The notes below the pieces were generated by a model that saw nothing but the letters and a program-made list of their open reading frames with translations, had not been told where the DNA came from and did no database searches. Shown piece after piece: positions 8,501 through 16,179 of a stretch of DNA of 64,000 nt. The position numbers and the translations under genes were made by a program. The first letter of the stretch is position 1. Every line of letters begins with the position of its first letter. The stretch is from Solirubrobacter sp963736505 (GTDB lineage Bacteria; Actinomycetota; Thermoleophilia; Solirubrobacterales; Solirubrobacteraceae), in NCBI GenBank assembly GCA_963736505.1, contig CAVTOZ010000001.1, positions 310,001 through 374,000 of the forward strand, given 5' to 3'.

Positions 8501-9448
8501 ATGGAGACCGTCACGATCACCACCGCCGCCGCCCCGGCTCCGGTCGCCCCGGACGGGATCGGCGTGCTCACCTTCAGCTCGCTGGCCACACCGGCCACGC
8601 TGATCGACGGCAAGGCCGTCGCCGCCGCCGAGCGCGCGGACGTCGCCGCCGAGGCCGCCAGCTTCCTGTTCCGCCACGGCCGCAAGCCGGGCCTGGCGAC
8701 CGTGATCATCGGCGCCGACCCCGCCAGCGCCGTCTACGTCGCCGGCAAGCACCGCGCCTGCGACGCGGCCGGGATCGAGTCCTTCGGCTACGAGCTGCCC
8801 GCCGACGCCTCGCGCGAGGAGGTGCTCGGCCTGATCGACAGCCTCAACGCCAACCCCGCGATCGACGGCATCCTCTGCCAGCTGCCGGTGCCCAAGCACC
8901 TCGACGGCACCGAGATCGCCGCGCGCGTCGCCCCGCACAAGGACGTCGACGGCCTCAACCCGGCGAGCGCCGGCGCCCTGGCGCTCGGGCTGCCGGGTCT
9001 GCGCCCGTGCACGCCGCTCGGCGTGATGCGGCTGCTGGAGTCCACCGGCCAGGCGCTGCGCGGCCTCAACGCGACCGTCGTGGGCGCGTCCAACCTCGTC
9101 GGCAAGCCCGTCGCGCAGCTGCTGCTGCAGGCCGGCGCCACCGTCTCCCAGTGCCACATCGACACGCGCGACGTCGCCGCCATCTGCCGCACGGCCGACG
9201 TGCTCGTCATCGCCGTCGGCGTCCCCGGGCTCGTCCGCGGCGACTGGATCAAGCCCGGCGCGATCGTGATCGACGTCGGCATCAACCGCCTCGCGACCGG
9301 ACTCGTGGGCGACGTCGCCTTCGACGAGGCGCTCGACGTGGCCGGCTGGATCACGCCCGTCCCGGGCGGCGTCGGCCCGATGACGATCGCCATGCTCCTG
9401 CGCAACACGATGCAGGCGGCGTGGGACATCAGCCGCCGCGTCTTCTAG
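8501..9448 (+). CDS. folD: Methylenetetrahydrofolate dehydrogenase/cyclohydrolase, FolD
   Basis: 315 residues. Converts 5,10-methylene-THF to 10-formyl-THF in the cytosol. Seen: catalytic Lys in YVAGKHRACDAAGI, CQLPVPKHLD, KDVDGLNPASAG, CTPLGVMRLLE and the C-terminal ITPVPGGVGPMTIAML. About 30 residues precede the usual start region (TLIDGKAVA), so the true start may be internal; I keep the ATG at 8501, which has a G-rich stretch just upstream. Odd: the nucleotide-binding motif reads GASNLVGKP where most FolD have GRSxxVGxP, and the following strand ends CHIDT rather than CHSxT, which removes residues that usually contact the NADP 2'-phosphate and may mean NAD use. Confidence 0.93.
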   Translation: METVTITTAAAPAPVAPDGIGVLTFSSLATPATLIDGKAVAAAERADVAAEAASFLFRHGRKPGLATVIIGADPASAVYVAGKHRACDAAGIESFGYELPADASREEVLGLIDSLNANPAIDGILCQLPVPKHLDGTEIAARVAPHKDVDGLNPASAGALALGLPGLRPCTPLGVMRLLESTGQALRGLNATVVGASNLVGKPVAQLLLQAGATVSQCHIDTRDVAAICRTADVLVIAVGVPGLVRGDWIKPGAIVIDVGINRLATGLVGDVAFDEALDVAGWITPVPGGVGPMTIAMLLRNTMQAAWDISRRVF

Positions 9449-9463
9449 CGGCGCGGCGCCTCC

Positions 9464-11089
9464 TTACGCGACGCGCGCGCGGGACCGCTTGCGGCTCGCC
9501 TGGGCGAGCAGCAGGTCCGTCGCGTCCTCGGCCGGCATCGGCCGGGCGAGGAAGAAGCCCTGCGCGTAGTCGCAGCCGGCGTCGACGAGGAAGCGGTGCT
9601 GGGGCTCGGTCTCGACGCCCTCGGCGACGGCGCTCATGCCGATGCCGGACGTCAGCGCGAGGATCGCGGAGACCACGGCCGAGGCCTTCGGGTCGGCCGG
9701 CACCTCGGCGAGGAACGAGCGGTCGATCTTGAGGATGTCGAAGGCGAGCCCGCGCAGGCGGCCGAGCGAGGAGTGGTCGGCGCCGAAGTCGTCGATCGCG
9801 GTGCGCAGGCCGACCTCCTGCAGGCGCCGCATGGCGCCGCCGGCGACCGCCTCGTCCTCGAGCGCCGCGGACTCCGTGACCTCGGCGAGGAAGCGCGACG
9901 GGTCGAGCCCGCGCGCGGAGATGGCGTGCGAGACGATGTCGGCGAAGCCGGGCTGGCGCAGCTGGCGCGGCGCGACGTTGAACGAGATGTCGGGCTCCAG
10001 GCGCAGCGCGCTCCAGGCGGCGGAGCGGTCGCAGACCGCCTCGATCACCCAGGCGCCCAACTCTTCGATCAGGCGCGTGTCCTCGATCTGCGGGATGAAC
10101 GCTCCCGGCGGCAGCAGGCCCTTGTCGGGGTGCTGCCAGCGCACGAGCGCCTCGAAGCGCGTCGTGGCGCCGTTGGCGAGGTCGACGATCGGCTGGTAGT
10201 GCAGGACGAGCTCGCTGTCGGCGATCGCCTTGCGCAGGCGCGCGGACAGCGTCAGCAGCTCGCGCCGGCTGGTGTCCTCCGGCTGCGCCTGGTAGGCCTG
10301 CACGCGGCGGCGGCCGGCGCGCTTGGCCTGCCCCATCGCGGCGTCGGCGTGCTCGAGCAGCGCGTCGGCGGTGTCGCCGTGCCACGGGTGGTGGGCGATG
10401 CCGATGTAGGCGCCGATCTCGAACGCGGTGCCGTCGAGCTCGAACGGCTCGGCGAGCGCGGCGATCACGCGGTTGGCGACGGTGTTGGCGATGCCCGGCT
10501 TGGCCGCCTCGGCGCCGTCGAGCAGCAGCGCGAACTCGTCGCTGCCGTAGCGCGCCAGCACGCCCGCGCCGTCGAGCGCGGCGCGCATACGGTCGACGGC
10601 GGTGCGCAGCAGCTCGTCGCCGGCGCGGTGGCCGAGCACGTCGTTGACGAGCTTGAAGTTGTCGAGGTCGAGGTACAGCAGCGACACGCGCCCGCGCGTC
10701 GGGCGCGCCGAGGCCAGCGCGCTCTCCAGCCGGCGGTACAGCTCGTCGCGGTTGGCGACGCCGGTGACGGCGTCGAACGGCGCGTAGGTCGCGGCGAGGT
10801 CCTCGAGCGCCTCGACGTCGTCGGCGCGCCAGTCGCGCGGCCGGCGGTCGAGCACGCACAGCACGCCGCCGCCGGGCAGCGGGACGCCGCAGAAGCTGGG
10901 GCGGCCGGTGACGACGAGCGGGCCGTCGAGGTCGCGGCAGAGCTCCGGCACGGCGTCGAGCCCGACGCCGGCGGCGAGGCCGCCTGACGGGCTGGTCACG
11001 GCGGCGAGCGGAGCGCCGAGCAGCCGCGCAGCGAGGCGCGCAAGCCGATCGACGTGGGGTCCGTCGCGAACGCCGGTTTCGGTGACCAT
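9464..11089 (-). CDS. GGDEF/EAL cyclic-di-GMP protein (degenerate GGDEF, intact EAL)
   Basis: 541 residues. N-terminal about 110 residues resemble a small GAF-like sensor (HVDRLARLAARLLGAPLAAVT); GGDEF domain about 115-270; EAL domain about 285-530. The diguanylate cyclase motif reads RYGSDEFALL, i.e. GSDEF, so cyclase activity is doubtful. The phosphodiesterase domain keeps FEALVRW, the metal-binding IDDFGADHSSL, the catalytic-region LKIDRSFL and EGVET, so it should hydrolyse c-di-GMP. No transmembrane segments, hence cytosolic. It is followed after 42 nt by no co-directional gene it clearly depends on; the next upstream gene on this strand is the second BTAD regulator. A PilZ c-di-GMP receptor is encoded at 22408. 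Confidence 0.9.
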   Translation of the reverse strand: MVTETGVRDGPHVDRLARLAARLLGAPLAAVTSPSGGLAAGVGLDAVPELCRDLDGPLVVTGRPSFCGVPLPGGGVLCVLDRRPRDWRADDVEALEDLAATYAPFDAVTGVANRDELYRRLESALASARPTRGRVSLLYLDLDNFKLVNDVLGHRAGDELLRTAVDRMRAALDGAGVLARYGSDEFALLLDGAEAAKPGIANTVANRVIAALAEPFELDGTAFEIGAYIGIAHHPWHGDTADALLEHADAAMGQAKRAGRRRVQAYQAQPEDTSRRELLTLSARLRKAIADSELVLHYQPIVDLANGATTRFEALVRWQHPDKGLLPPGAFIPQIEDTRLIEELGAWVIEAVCDRSAAWSALRLEPDISFNVAPRQLRQPGFADIVSHAISARGLDPSRFLAEVTESAALEDEAVAGGAMRRLQEVGLRTAIDDFGADHSSLGRLRGLAFDILKIDRSFLAEVPADPKASAVVSAILALTSGIGMSAVAEGVETEPQHRFLVDAGCDYAQGFFLARPMPAEDATDLLLAQASRKRSRARVA

Positions 11090-11131
11090 TCCCTCGGGTG
11101 ATCGCCAGCAACGCGCAATCCTGTACCCGAT

Positions 11132-14100
11132 TCAGGCAAGGCGCCGCCGCGCCAGCTCGCGGCCGGTGCGATCCGCCAGCGGGCCTGCGCCGAGGTCCAG
11201 GTGACGGGCGAGCGCGACCGCGAGATGGCGCTCGGCGTCCGCGCGTCTCCCGAGGGCACCGGTCAACAGCCCGAGGAACCGGTCGACGGCGCCCCAGCAG
11301 CCGGTGAAGCTCGCCTGCACGACGCGGCCCGCGTACGGCTCCAGGCGCGACAGGAGCGCCGTGCAGGCGTCCGTGTCCTCCAGCCGCGCGGCCGCTTCGG
11401 CCAGCCATGCGGTGGCCGGGAGCCAGAGCAGGCCGTCCGGTACGTCGGCGAGCGCGGCGGCGAACGTGCGGGCGGCCTCGGCCGTCTCGCCGGCGTCGAG
11501 GTACGCGAGCGGGAGGACCGCGCGCCAGCCGAGCACCTCCGACCGCTCCGCGACCAGCCGCTCGAGCTCCGGCAGCAGCTCCGGTAGCCGGTCCTGGTCG
11601 CGCAGGATCGGGAGCAGCTGGGCGGTGAAGTGCGCGCGGGCATCGACGGCACCGGCACGGACGGCGAGCCGCAGGCCTTCGCGCGCCAGCCGCTCGGCTT
11701 CGTCGCAGCGCCCTGCGAGCTGGGCCCAGACGCCGCGCCAGGCCAGCGCGGAGTGCTCGTAGAGCGGCTGGCGGAGGTCGCGCGCGAGCGAGGCGAGCTC
11801 CGCGTGCCGGCTCCGCGCCGCCTCCAGGTCGCCGGCCTCGACGAGGTCGTAGATCAACCAGTGGCGCGCCAGCGCCGCGATCTCGCGCAGCGAGGCCGCA
11901 TCGGCGAGCTCCACCGCCTCGCCGGCGAGCTCCAGGCGTGCGTCGAGATGCGACGTGTGCAGATGCGCGGCGTGATGGCTCAGCAGCGCCGGCGCGAGGA
12001 TCGCCGGCTCGCGCGTCGCGCGCGCGAGCCGCAGCGACTCCGTGCTCACCTCGACCCGGCGGACGTCGTCGGTCAGCGCCTCGGCGAGCCTGCCGAGCAG
12101 GCGCGTGCGGATGCGCGCATCGCCGGGGCCTGCGCTCCTCAACGCGCGCTCGAGCAGCTCGACCCGCGCCGGGTCCCGGCGGCCCGGAGCGTAGAAGCGG
12201 CCGCCGGCGCCCAGTGCGGCGCGCACGAGCGTCGCCTTGTCCCCGCGTCGCGCCGCGATCTCGGCGGCGGCGTCGAAGGCCGCGCGGGCAGCGGGCTCGC
12301 CGCCTTGCCAGCGGACGGTGCCGAGCGCGAGCCAGATCTCCGCGCGCACGGCGTCATCGGGCTCGGGAATCAGGTCGAGCGCCTCCAGCGCGCGTTCGAA
12401 GTGCCTCGCCGCGTCTTCGTAGGCATGCGCGCGTGCTGCCTGCTCGCCCGCTTCGACCGCGTAGCGCGCGGCGCGCTCCGCTCCACCCGCGTGCCGGGCG
12501 AGGAAGAAGTGGTGCGCGAGCTCCCCGGCCGGCACCTCCACGCGGCCGCGTGCGCGCTCCAGCGCCTCGCCCGCGCGCAGGTGCAGCAGCCGGCGCCGGC
12601 TCGCCGCGGGGCGGGCGTGGAGCGCATCGCACACCAGTGCGTGGCAGAACGAGAACCGCCCCGCGGGCTCCGCGGTCTCGACGATCAGGCCGGCGTCGAC
12701 GGCCTCCTCGAGCTTGATCACGACGTCTTCGACGGGGCGGCCGGCGAGGAGCTCCAGCACTCCGAGCGAGAAGTCGCGCCCGAGCACCGCCGCGAGCGTG
12801 AGGAGGTCGAGCGTGTCGGGCGAGAGCCGCTCGAAGCGCTGGAGCAGGACCTCTCGTGCGCCCTCCGGCACACCGCTCGACGACACGCTGCGCAGCGTCT
12901 CCTCGATGAAGAACGGGTTCCCGGCCGTGTACTCCTGGAGCCGGCGGACGTCGACGCCGTCACGTCCGCGCTCGGCGACCAGCGCCTCGGTGGCGCCGAC
13001 GTCGAGGCCGACGAGCGAGATGCGCTCGGGCACCTGGTCGCGGCGCAGGTCGGCCAGCACGCGCTGCAGCGGCGCCGACGGCGCGAGGGCGACGTCGCTG
13101 TAGGTCGCGAGGACCATGATCGGCGCCGCCTCGGCGCGGCGCACCAGCTCGCGCAGGAGCAGCAGCGTGGGGGTGTCGGCCCAGTGGACGTCCTCGAGCA
13201 CGACGAGCAGCGGACGCCGGCGCGCGACCCGCTCCAGCAGTGCCGCGGCGGCCTCGAACAGGGCATGGCGCCCGTCCTCGGCGGGGCTGCGCGGGAGCTC
13301 CGGCAGCAGCGGACCCAGGCGCGCCGTGAGGCCTGGGTCGAGCTCCAGCGAGTCCGCGTGCGCGACGAGATGGCGCAGCGCCTCGGCGACGGGCTGGTAG
13401 GGCACGACCGTCTCCTCGTCGGCGCGTCCGTAGATCACCAGCGCGCCGGTGGCGTGGACCTCGGCGGCGAAGCGCGAGGCCAGCCGCGTCTTGCCGATGC
13501 CCGGCTCGCCGGTGAGGAGCACGAGCATGCCCTGACCGCGGCGCACCTGGGCCCAGCGATCGTGCAGCCGCCGCCGCTCCGCCCCGCGCGCGACGAAGGT
13601 CCGCCGCTCACTGCGGTCGATGATCCCCGGCAGCGGGAGCTCCGGCGCGGCGGACGCCGTCCTCGGGCTGGGCGCGAGCTGCCCGAGCAGGCGCTCATGG
13701 AGCGCCGTGAGCGCGGGCGCGGGCGGCGCGCCGAGCTCGTCGCGGAGCATCACCCGCACGGAGTCGAAGGCCAGCAGCGCCTCGGCGACGTTGCCTCCGA
13801 GCGCCAGCGCCTCCATCAGCAGGCCGTAGCCGGACTCGCGGTAGGGCTCGAGCTCGACGAGCCGGCGTGCCAGCCGCTCGGCGGCCGCGAGCTCGCCGAC
13901 CGCGATCGCCGAGCGGGTCGCGGTCTCGAGCAGGTCGCAGCGCATCTGGGCGATCTCCGCGCGCAGCTGCTCGACCCACGGGCCCGCCATCTCCGCGAGC
14001 ACGGGCTGGCCGATCAGCGCGAGCGCGGCACGCGCCCGCTCGAGCGCGGCCGCGGGGTCGCCGCCGGCCAGCGCCGCTTCGGCCGCGCGCGCGTCGTCAC

Positions 14101-14434
14101 GCGCCGCCTCGACGTCGATCCACCCATCCGCCGGCAGGGTCAGGGTGAGCACGGACCGTCCGGTCAGCGCGTCCTGCCCCAGCGTGCGCCGGACGCCGGT
14201 GAGCAGGCTGCTGAGCGATGCCTCCGGCGCGCGGGGGAGCCGGCCCTGCCACACCACGTCGATCAGCTCGTCGCGCCGGACCGGCTCTCCGCGATTGGCG
14301 ACGAGGTAGGCGAGCAGCAGGCGTCCCTGGCGGCCGGACAGCGCATCGCCCGCCTCGCGGCCGTCGACGTGGACGCTCAGCGTCCCGCACAGCCGGATCC
14401 GCACCGCGTGCCGCGTGCCGAGCTCGATCGTCAT
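11132..14434 (-). CDS. BTAD/AAA transcriptional regulator (SARP-like, large), second copy
   Basis: 1100 residues with the same plan as the gene at 120-3584: winged helix (about 8-95; LSGRQGRLLLAYLVANRGEPV), BTAD helices (about 100-245), AAA ATPase beginning FVARGAERRRLHDRW, Walker A TGEPGIGKTRLA, Walker B LLVVLEDVHWAD, then TPR-like helices to the end. The Walker B ends ED rather than DD. I start at ATG 14434; a TTG at 14455 has no Shine-Dalgarno. It is divergent from the ECF sigma gene with only 77 nt between start codons, so control of that sigma or shared regulation is plausible. The target is not readable from the sequence. Confidence 0.9.
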   Translation of the reverse strand: MTIELGTRHAVRIRLCGTLSVHVDGREAGDALSGRQGRLLLAYLVANRGEPVRRDELIDVVWQGRLPRAPEASLSSLLTGVRRTLGQDALTGRSVLTLTLPADGWIDVEAARDDARAAEAALAGGDPAAALERARAALALIGQPVLAEMAGPWVEQLRAEIAQMRCDLLETATRSAIAVGELAAAERLARRLVELEPYRESGYGLLMEALALGGNVAEALLAFDSVRVMLRDELGAPPAPALTALHERLLGQLAPSPRTASAAPELPLPGIIDRSERRTFVARGAERRRLHDRWAQVRRGQGMLVLLTGEPGIGKTRLASRFAAEVHATGALVIYGRADEETVVPYQPVAEALRHLVAHADSLELDPGLTARLGPLLPELPRSPAEDGRHALFEAAAALLERVARRRPLLVVLEDVHWADTPTLLLLRELVRRAEAAPIMVLATYSDVALAPSAPLQRVLADLRRDQVPERISLVGLDVGATEALVAERGRDGVDVRRLQEYTAGNPFFIEETLRSVSSSGVPEGAREVLLQRFERLSPDTLDLLTLAAVLGRDFSLGVLELLAGRPVEDVVIKLEEAVDAGLIVETAEPAGRFSFCHALVCDALHARPAASRRRLLHLRAGEALERARGRVEVPAGELAHHFFLARHAGGAERAARYAVEAGEQAARAHAYEDAARHFERALEALDLIPEPDDAVRAEIWLALGTVRWQGGEPAARAAFDAAAEIAARRGDKATLVRAALGAGGRFYAPGRRDPARVELLERALRSAGPGDARIRTRLLGRLAEALTDDVRRVEVSTESLRLARATREPAILAPALLSHHAAHLHTSHLDARLELAGEAVELADAASLREIAALARHWLIYDLVEAGDLEAARSRHAELASLARDLRQPLYEHSALAWRGVWAQLAGRCDEAERLAREGLRLAVRAGAVDARAHFTAQLLPILRDQDRLPELLPELERLVAERSEVLGWRAVLPLAYLDAGETAEAARTFAAALADVPDGLLWLPATAWLAEAAARLEDTDACTALLSRLEPYAGRVVQASFTGCWGAVDRFLGLLTGALGRRADAERHLAVALARHLDLGAGPLADRTGRELARRRLA

Positions 14435-14511
14435 CGCGCGCCCCAAGCTCCCCAAGGCGGAGCCAAAGTCCGGGCAACGATTCGCGAAGGAGCGCCGCCG
14501 AGCATCGGCGG

Positions 14512-15081
14512 ATGACCTCCCCAGCTCTCACCGACACCGCGCTCGTCCTGGCCGCCCGCCAGGGCGACCCGCTCGCCTGGAAGCATCTGGTTGAACGGTT
14601 CGACCGCCTGGTCCGCGCCGTCTGTCGCTCCCACCGGCTCAGCGGCGCCGACGCCGACGACGTCCGCCAGACGACGTGGATGCGTGCCGTCGAGCACGTC
14701 GACCGGCTGCAGGAGCCCGAGCACATCGGCGCGTGGCTGGCGACGGTGGCTCGCAACGAGAGCCTGCGCGCGCTGCGGCACGCGTCCCGCGTCCGCCCGT
14801 GCGAGGACGCGCTCATCGACCGCGTGGCCGACCCGGCCGCGACACCGGACGCGCGACTGCTGGCGGCGGAGCGGCGGGCCGCCGTGCGCCGCGCGCTCGG
14901 GACGCTGCCGGCGCGCGAGCGCGCGTTCCTCGGCCTTCTCTACCACGAGGTCGAGCCGAGCTACTGCGAGATCGGGCGTGTCCTGCATATGCCGGTCGGC
15001 TCGATCGGCCCGACGCGCGGGCGCGTGCTGGAGCGCCTGCGGCGCGGCGAGGTGCTCGCGGGCCTGGTCGCGGCCGCGTGA
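14512..15081 (+). CDS. ECF-type RNA polymerase sigma factor
   Basis: 189 residues. Region 2: ALVLAARQGDPLAWKHLVERFDRLV ... DADDVRQTTWMRAVEH, the core-binding and -10 recognition part. Region 4: LPARERAFLGLLYHEVEPSYCEIGRVLHMPVGSIGPTRGRVLERLR, a helix-turn-helix for the -35 element. No anti-sigma factor gene is adjacent and there is no extra C-terminal domain. The neighbours are the divergent BTAD regulator and, convergently, the DUF5995-like gene, with the peptide operon beginning about 1 kb downstream. Direct control of that operon is only a hypothesis. Start ATG 14512 chosen because region 2 begins shortly after; the Shine-Dalgarno is weak. Confidence 0.9.
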   Translation: MTSPALTDTALVLAARQGDPLAWKHLVERFDRLVRAVCRSHRLSGADADDVRQTTWMRAVEHVDRLQEPEHIGAWLATVARNESLRALRHASRVRPCEDALIDRVADPAATPDARLLAAERRAAVRRALGTLPARERAFLGLLYHEVEPSYCEIGRVLHMPVGSIGPTRGRVLERLRRGEVLAGLVAAA

Positions 15082-15085
15082 GCGG

Positions 15086-15874
15086 TCATGCCGCGAGGAT
15101 GAGGTGGCTCTCGTAGCCGACGTGCCGCTCATGCGCCTCGGCCTCCTCGGCGTCGAAGCTCCGACGCCAGCGTGCCGCGCGGCGCCACGCCTGGGTCCGG
15201 GCGGTGGCGACGACGACGCCCGCGACGAGGTCGTCGTAGCGCCCGAAGAGGCGGTCGAGCCAGCGCAGCACGCCGGACTCCAGCGTCGCGCGCACCTCGC
15301 CCTCGACGGCGGCGAGGATCGTGTTGACGAGCTGGAAGTCGCGGTACACCGGCGAGTCCGGCGCCTCCGCGGCGCCCAGTTCGTCCCACACCTGCAGGAG
15401 CGCCCACGCCAGGTCGTTGTTGATGTGCGCGTTCATGCCCGCGAGCGCGAACTGGATCGGCGCGACGCCCTTGCGGCGGCACTCCTCGAACAGCGGCTCC
15501 CAGGCCTTGGAGACCCACTCGCGCGCCCCTGCCGCCGCATACGCCGAGAGGTAGAACTCGGCGAACACGACGGCGAGGCGCTCGACGACGACCGGCTCCT
15601 CGAAGCGCGGCAGCGCGGCGCGGACGGCCTCGGTCACGGAGAGGTAGAGGTAGTTGAAGCACGCGACGCCGTCGGGATGGCGCCGTACGCGCCGTCGCAG
15701 CGCGCCGCGATCCGGGTTGCGGTAGCCGTCGCGCTCGCGCTCGATCTCGAGCAGCCGCGCGGCGACGTCGCCGAGGCGCCGCTGCGGGTCGAGCGCGCGA
15801 ACGCGCTGCGCGACGCCGGTCATCGAGTCCGGCCACGCGCCGGCTGGGGTGATTCCGTCAACGAGCATCGCCAT
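15086..15874 (-). CDS. DUF5995-like hypothetical protein
   Basis: 262 residues, alpha-helical, soluble, no signal peptide. The block FALAGMNAHINNDLAWALLQVWDELG together with CFNYLYLSVTEAV matches my recollection of the DUF5995 family, of unknown function; I am moderately sure. The start at 15874 has AAGGAG about 8 nt upstream, while the longer in-frame start adds an unrelated stretch. It is divergent from the peptide operon with a 164-nt gap between start codons, and convergent with the ECF sigma gene (4 nt between stops). The gap must contain both promoters. It may belong functionally to the peptide locus. Confidence 0.75.
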   Translation of the reverse strand: MAMLVDGITPAGAWPDSMTGVAQRVRALDPQRRLGDVAARLLEIERERDGYRNPDRGALRRRVRRHPDGVACFNYLYLSVTEAVRAALPRFEEPVVVERLAVVFAEFYLSAYAAAGAREWVSKAWEPLFEECRRKGVAPIQFALAGMNAHINNDLAWALLQVWDELGAAEAPDSPVYRDFQLVNTILAAVEGEVRATLESGVLRWLDRLFGRYDDLVAGVVVATARTQAWRRAARWRRSFDAEEAEAHERHVGYESHLILAA

Positions 15875-16024
15875 CTGGAGCTCCTTCCGCCGCGTCCGAG
15901 GCGGCGCTCCGCACACCAGCAGAGCGGTGTTGGCGAAAGCTTGGGCAAACGCTGGCGGGCTCCCATGTATCAGGAGCGCCTCTACGCGCTCTGTTGCCGC
16001 ATTCCCAATCCCGCGACACAGACG

Positions 16025-16034
16025 AGGGGAGGTG
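16025..16034 (+). promoter_or_regulatory. Very strong Shine-Dalgarno of the small peptide gene
   Basis: AGGGGAGGTG, containing GGAGGT, ends 4-5 nt before the ATG at 16039. It is the best match to the anti-Shine-Dalgarno I found in the window, whereas most genes here have weak or no such site. It decides that the 27-codon frame is translated and predicts high expression. Confidence 0.8.
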
Positions 16035-16038
16035 TGCG

Positions 16039-16122
16039 ATGAAGAAGATCCAGGTCTTCACGGTGAGCTCCGTCCGGCTGACGGCCCCGTGTGAATGCCA
16101 CTACAGCGCGTTCAAGTTCTGA
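16039..16122 (+). CDS. Putative RiPP-like precursor peptide (27 aa, C-x-C)
   Basis: 27 residues: begins MKKIQVFTVSSVRLT and ends PCECHYSAFKF. The first half is basic and amphipathic as expected of a leader bound by a PqqD-like recognition domain; the last 11 residues hold Cys-Glu-Cys, His and three aromatic residues and would be the core. It has the strong Shine-Dalgarno described above, is followed 11 nt later by a perfect 12-bp hairpin, and then by a PqqD-like/M50 gene on the same strand. It has no signal peptide and no similarity I recognise to PqqA, mycofactocin, lasso or lanthipeptide precursors. Function as a modified, secreted peptide or signal is an inference from context. Confidence 0.65.
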   Translation: MKKIQVFTVSSVRLTAPCECHYSAFKF

Positions 16123-16133
16123 TCCGCCCGAGA

Positions 16134-16164
16134 CCGGTGTGCGGCCATCGCAGCCGCACACCGG
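16134..16164 (+). promoter_or_regulatory. 12-bp perfect hairpin between peptide and maturation genes (attenuator or processing stem)
   Basis: CCGGTGTGCGGC (16134-16145), a 7-nt loop, then its exact complement (16153-16164). It starts 11 nt after the peptide's stop and ends 15 nt before the next ATG. There is no following U-run, so it is not a classical terminator; partial termination or protection of the upstream mRNA would give excess precursor over downstream enzymes, a common arrangement in peptide operons. Confidence 0.7.
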
Positions 16165-16179
16165 CCTCGTCCTCCTGCC

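Noticed and set aside
15965..16042. A 25-codon frame upstream of the peptide (MYQERLYALCCRIPNPATQ...), its stop overlapping the peptide ATG
   Set aside because: No Shine-Dalgarno before its ATG and the second half is formed by the peptide's own Shine-Dalgarno region. A regulatory upstream frame is possible but unsupported.
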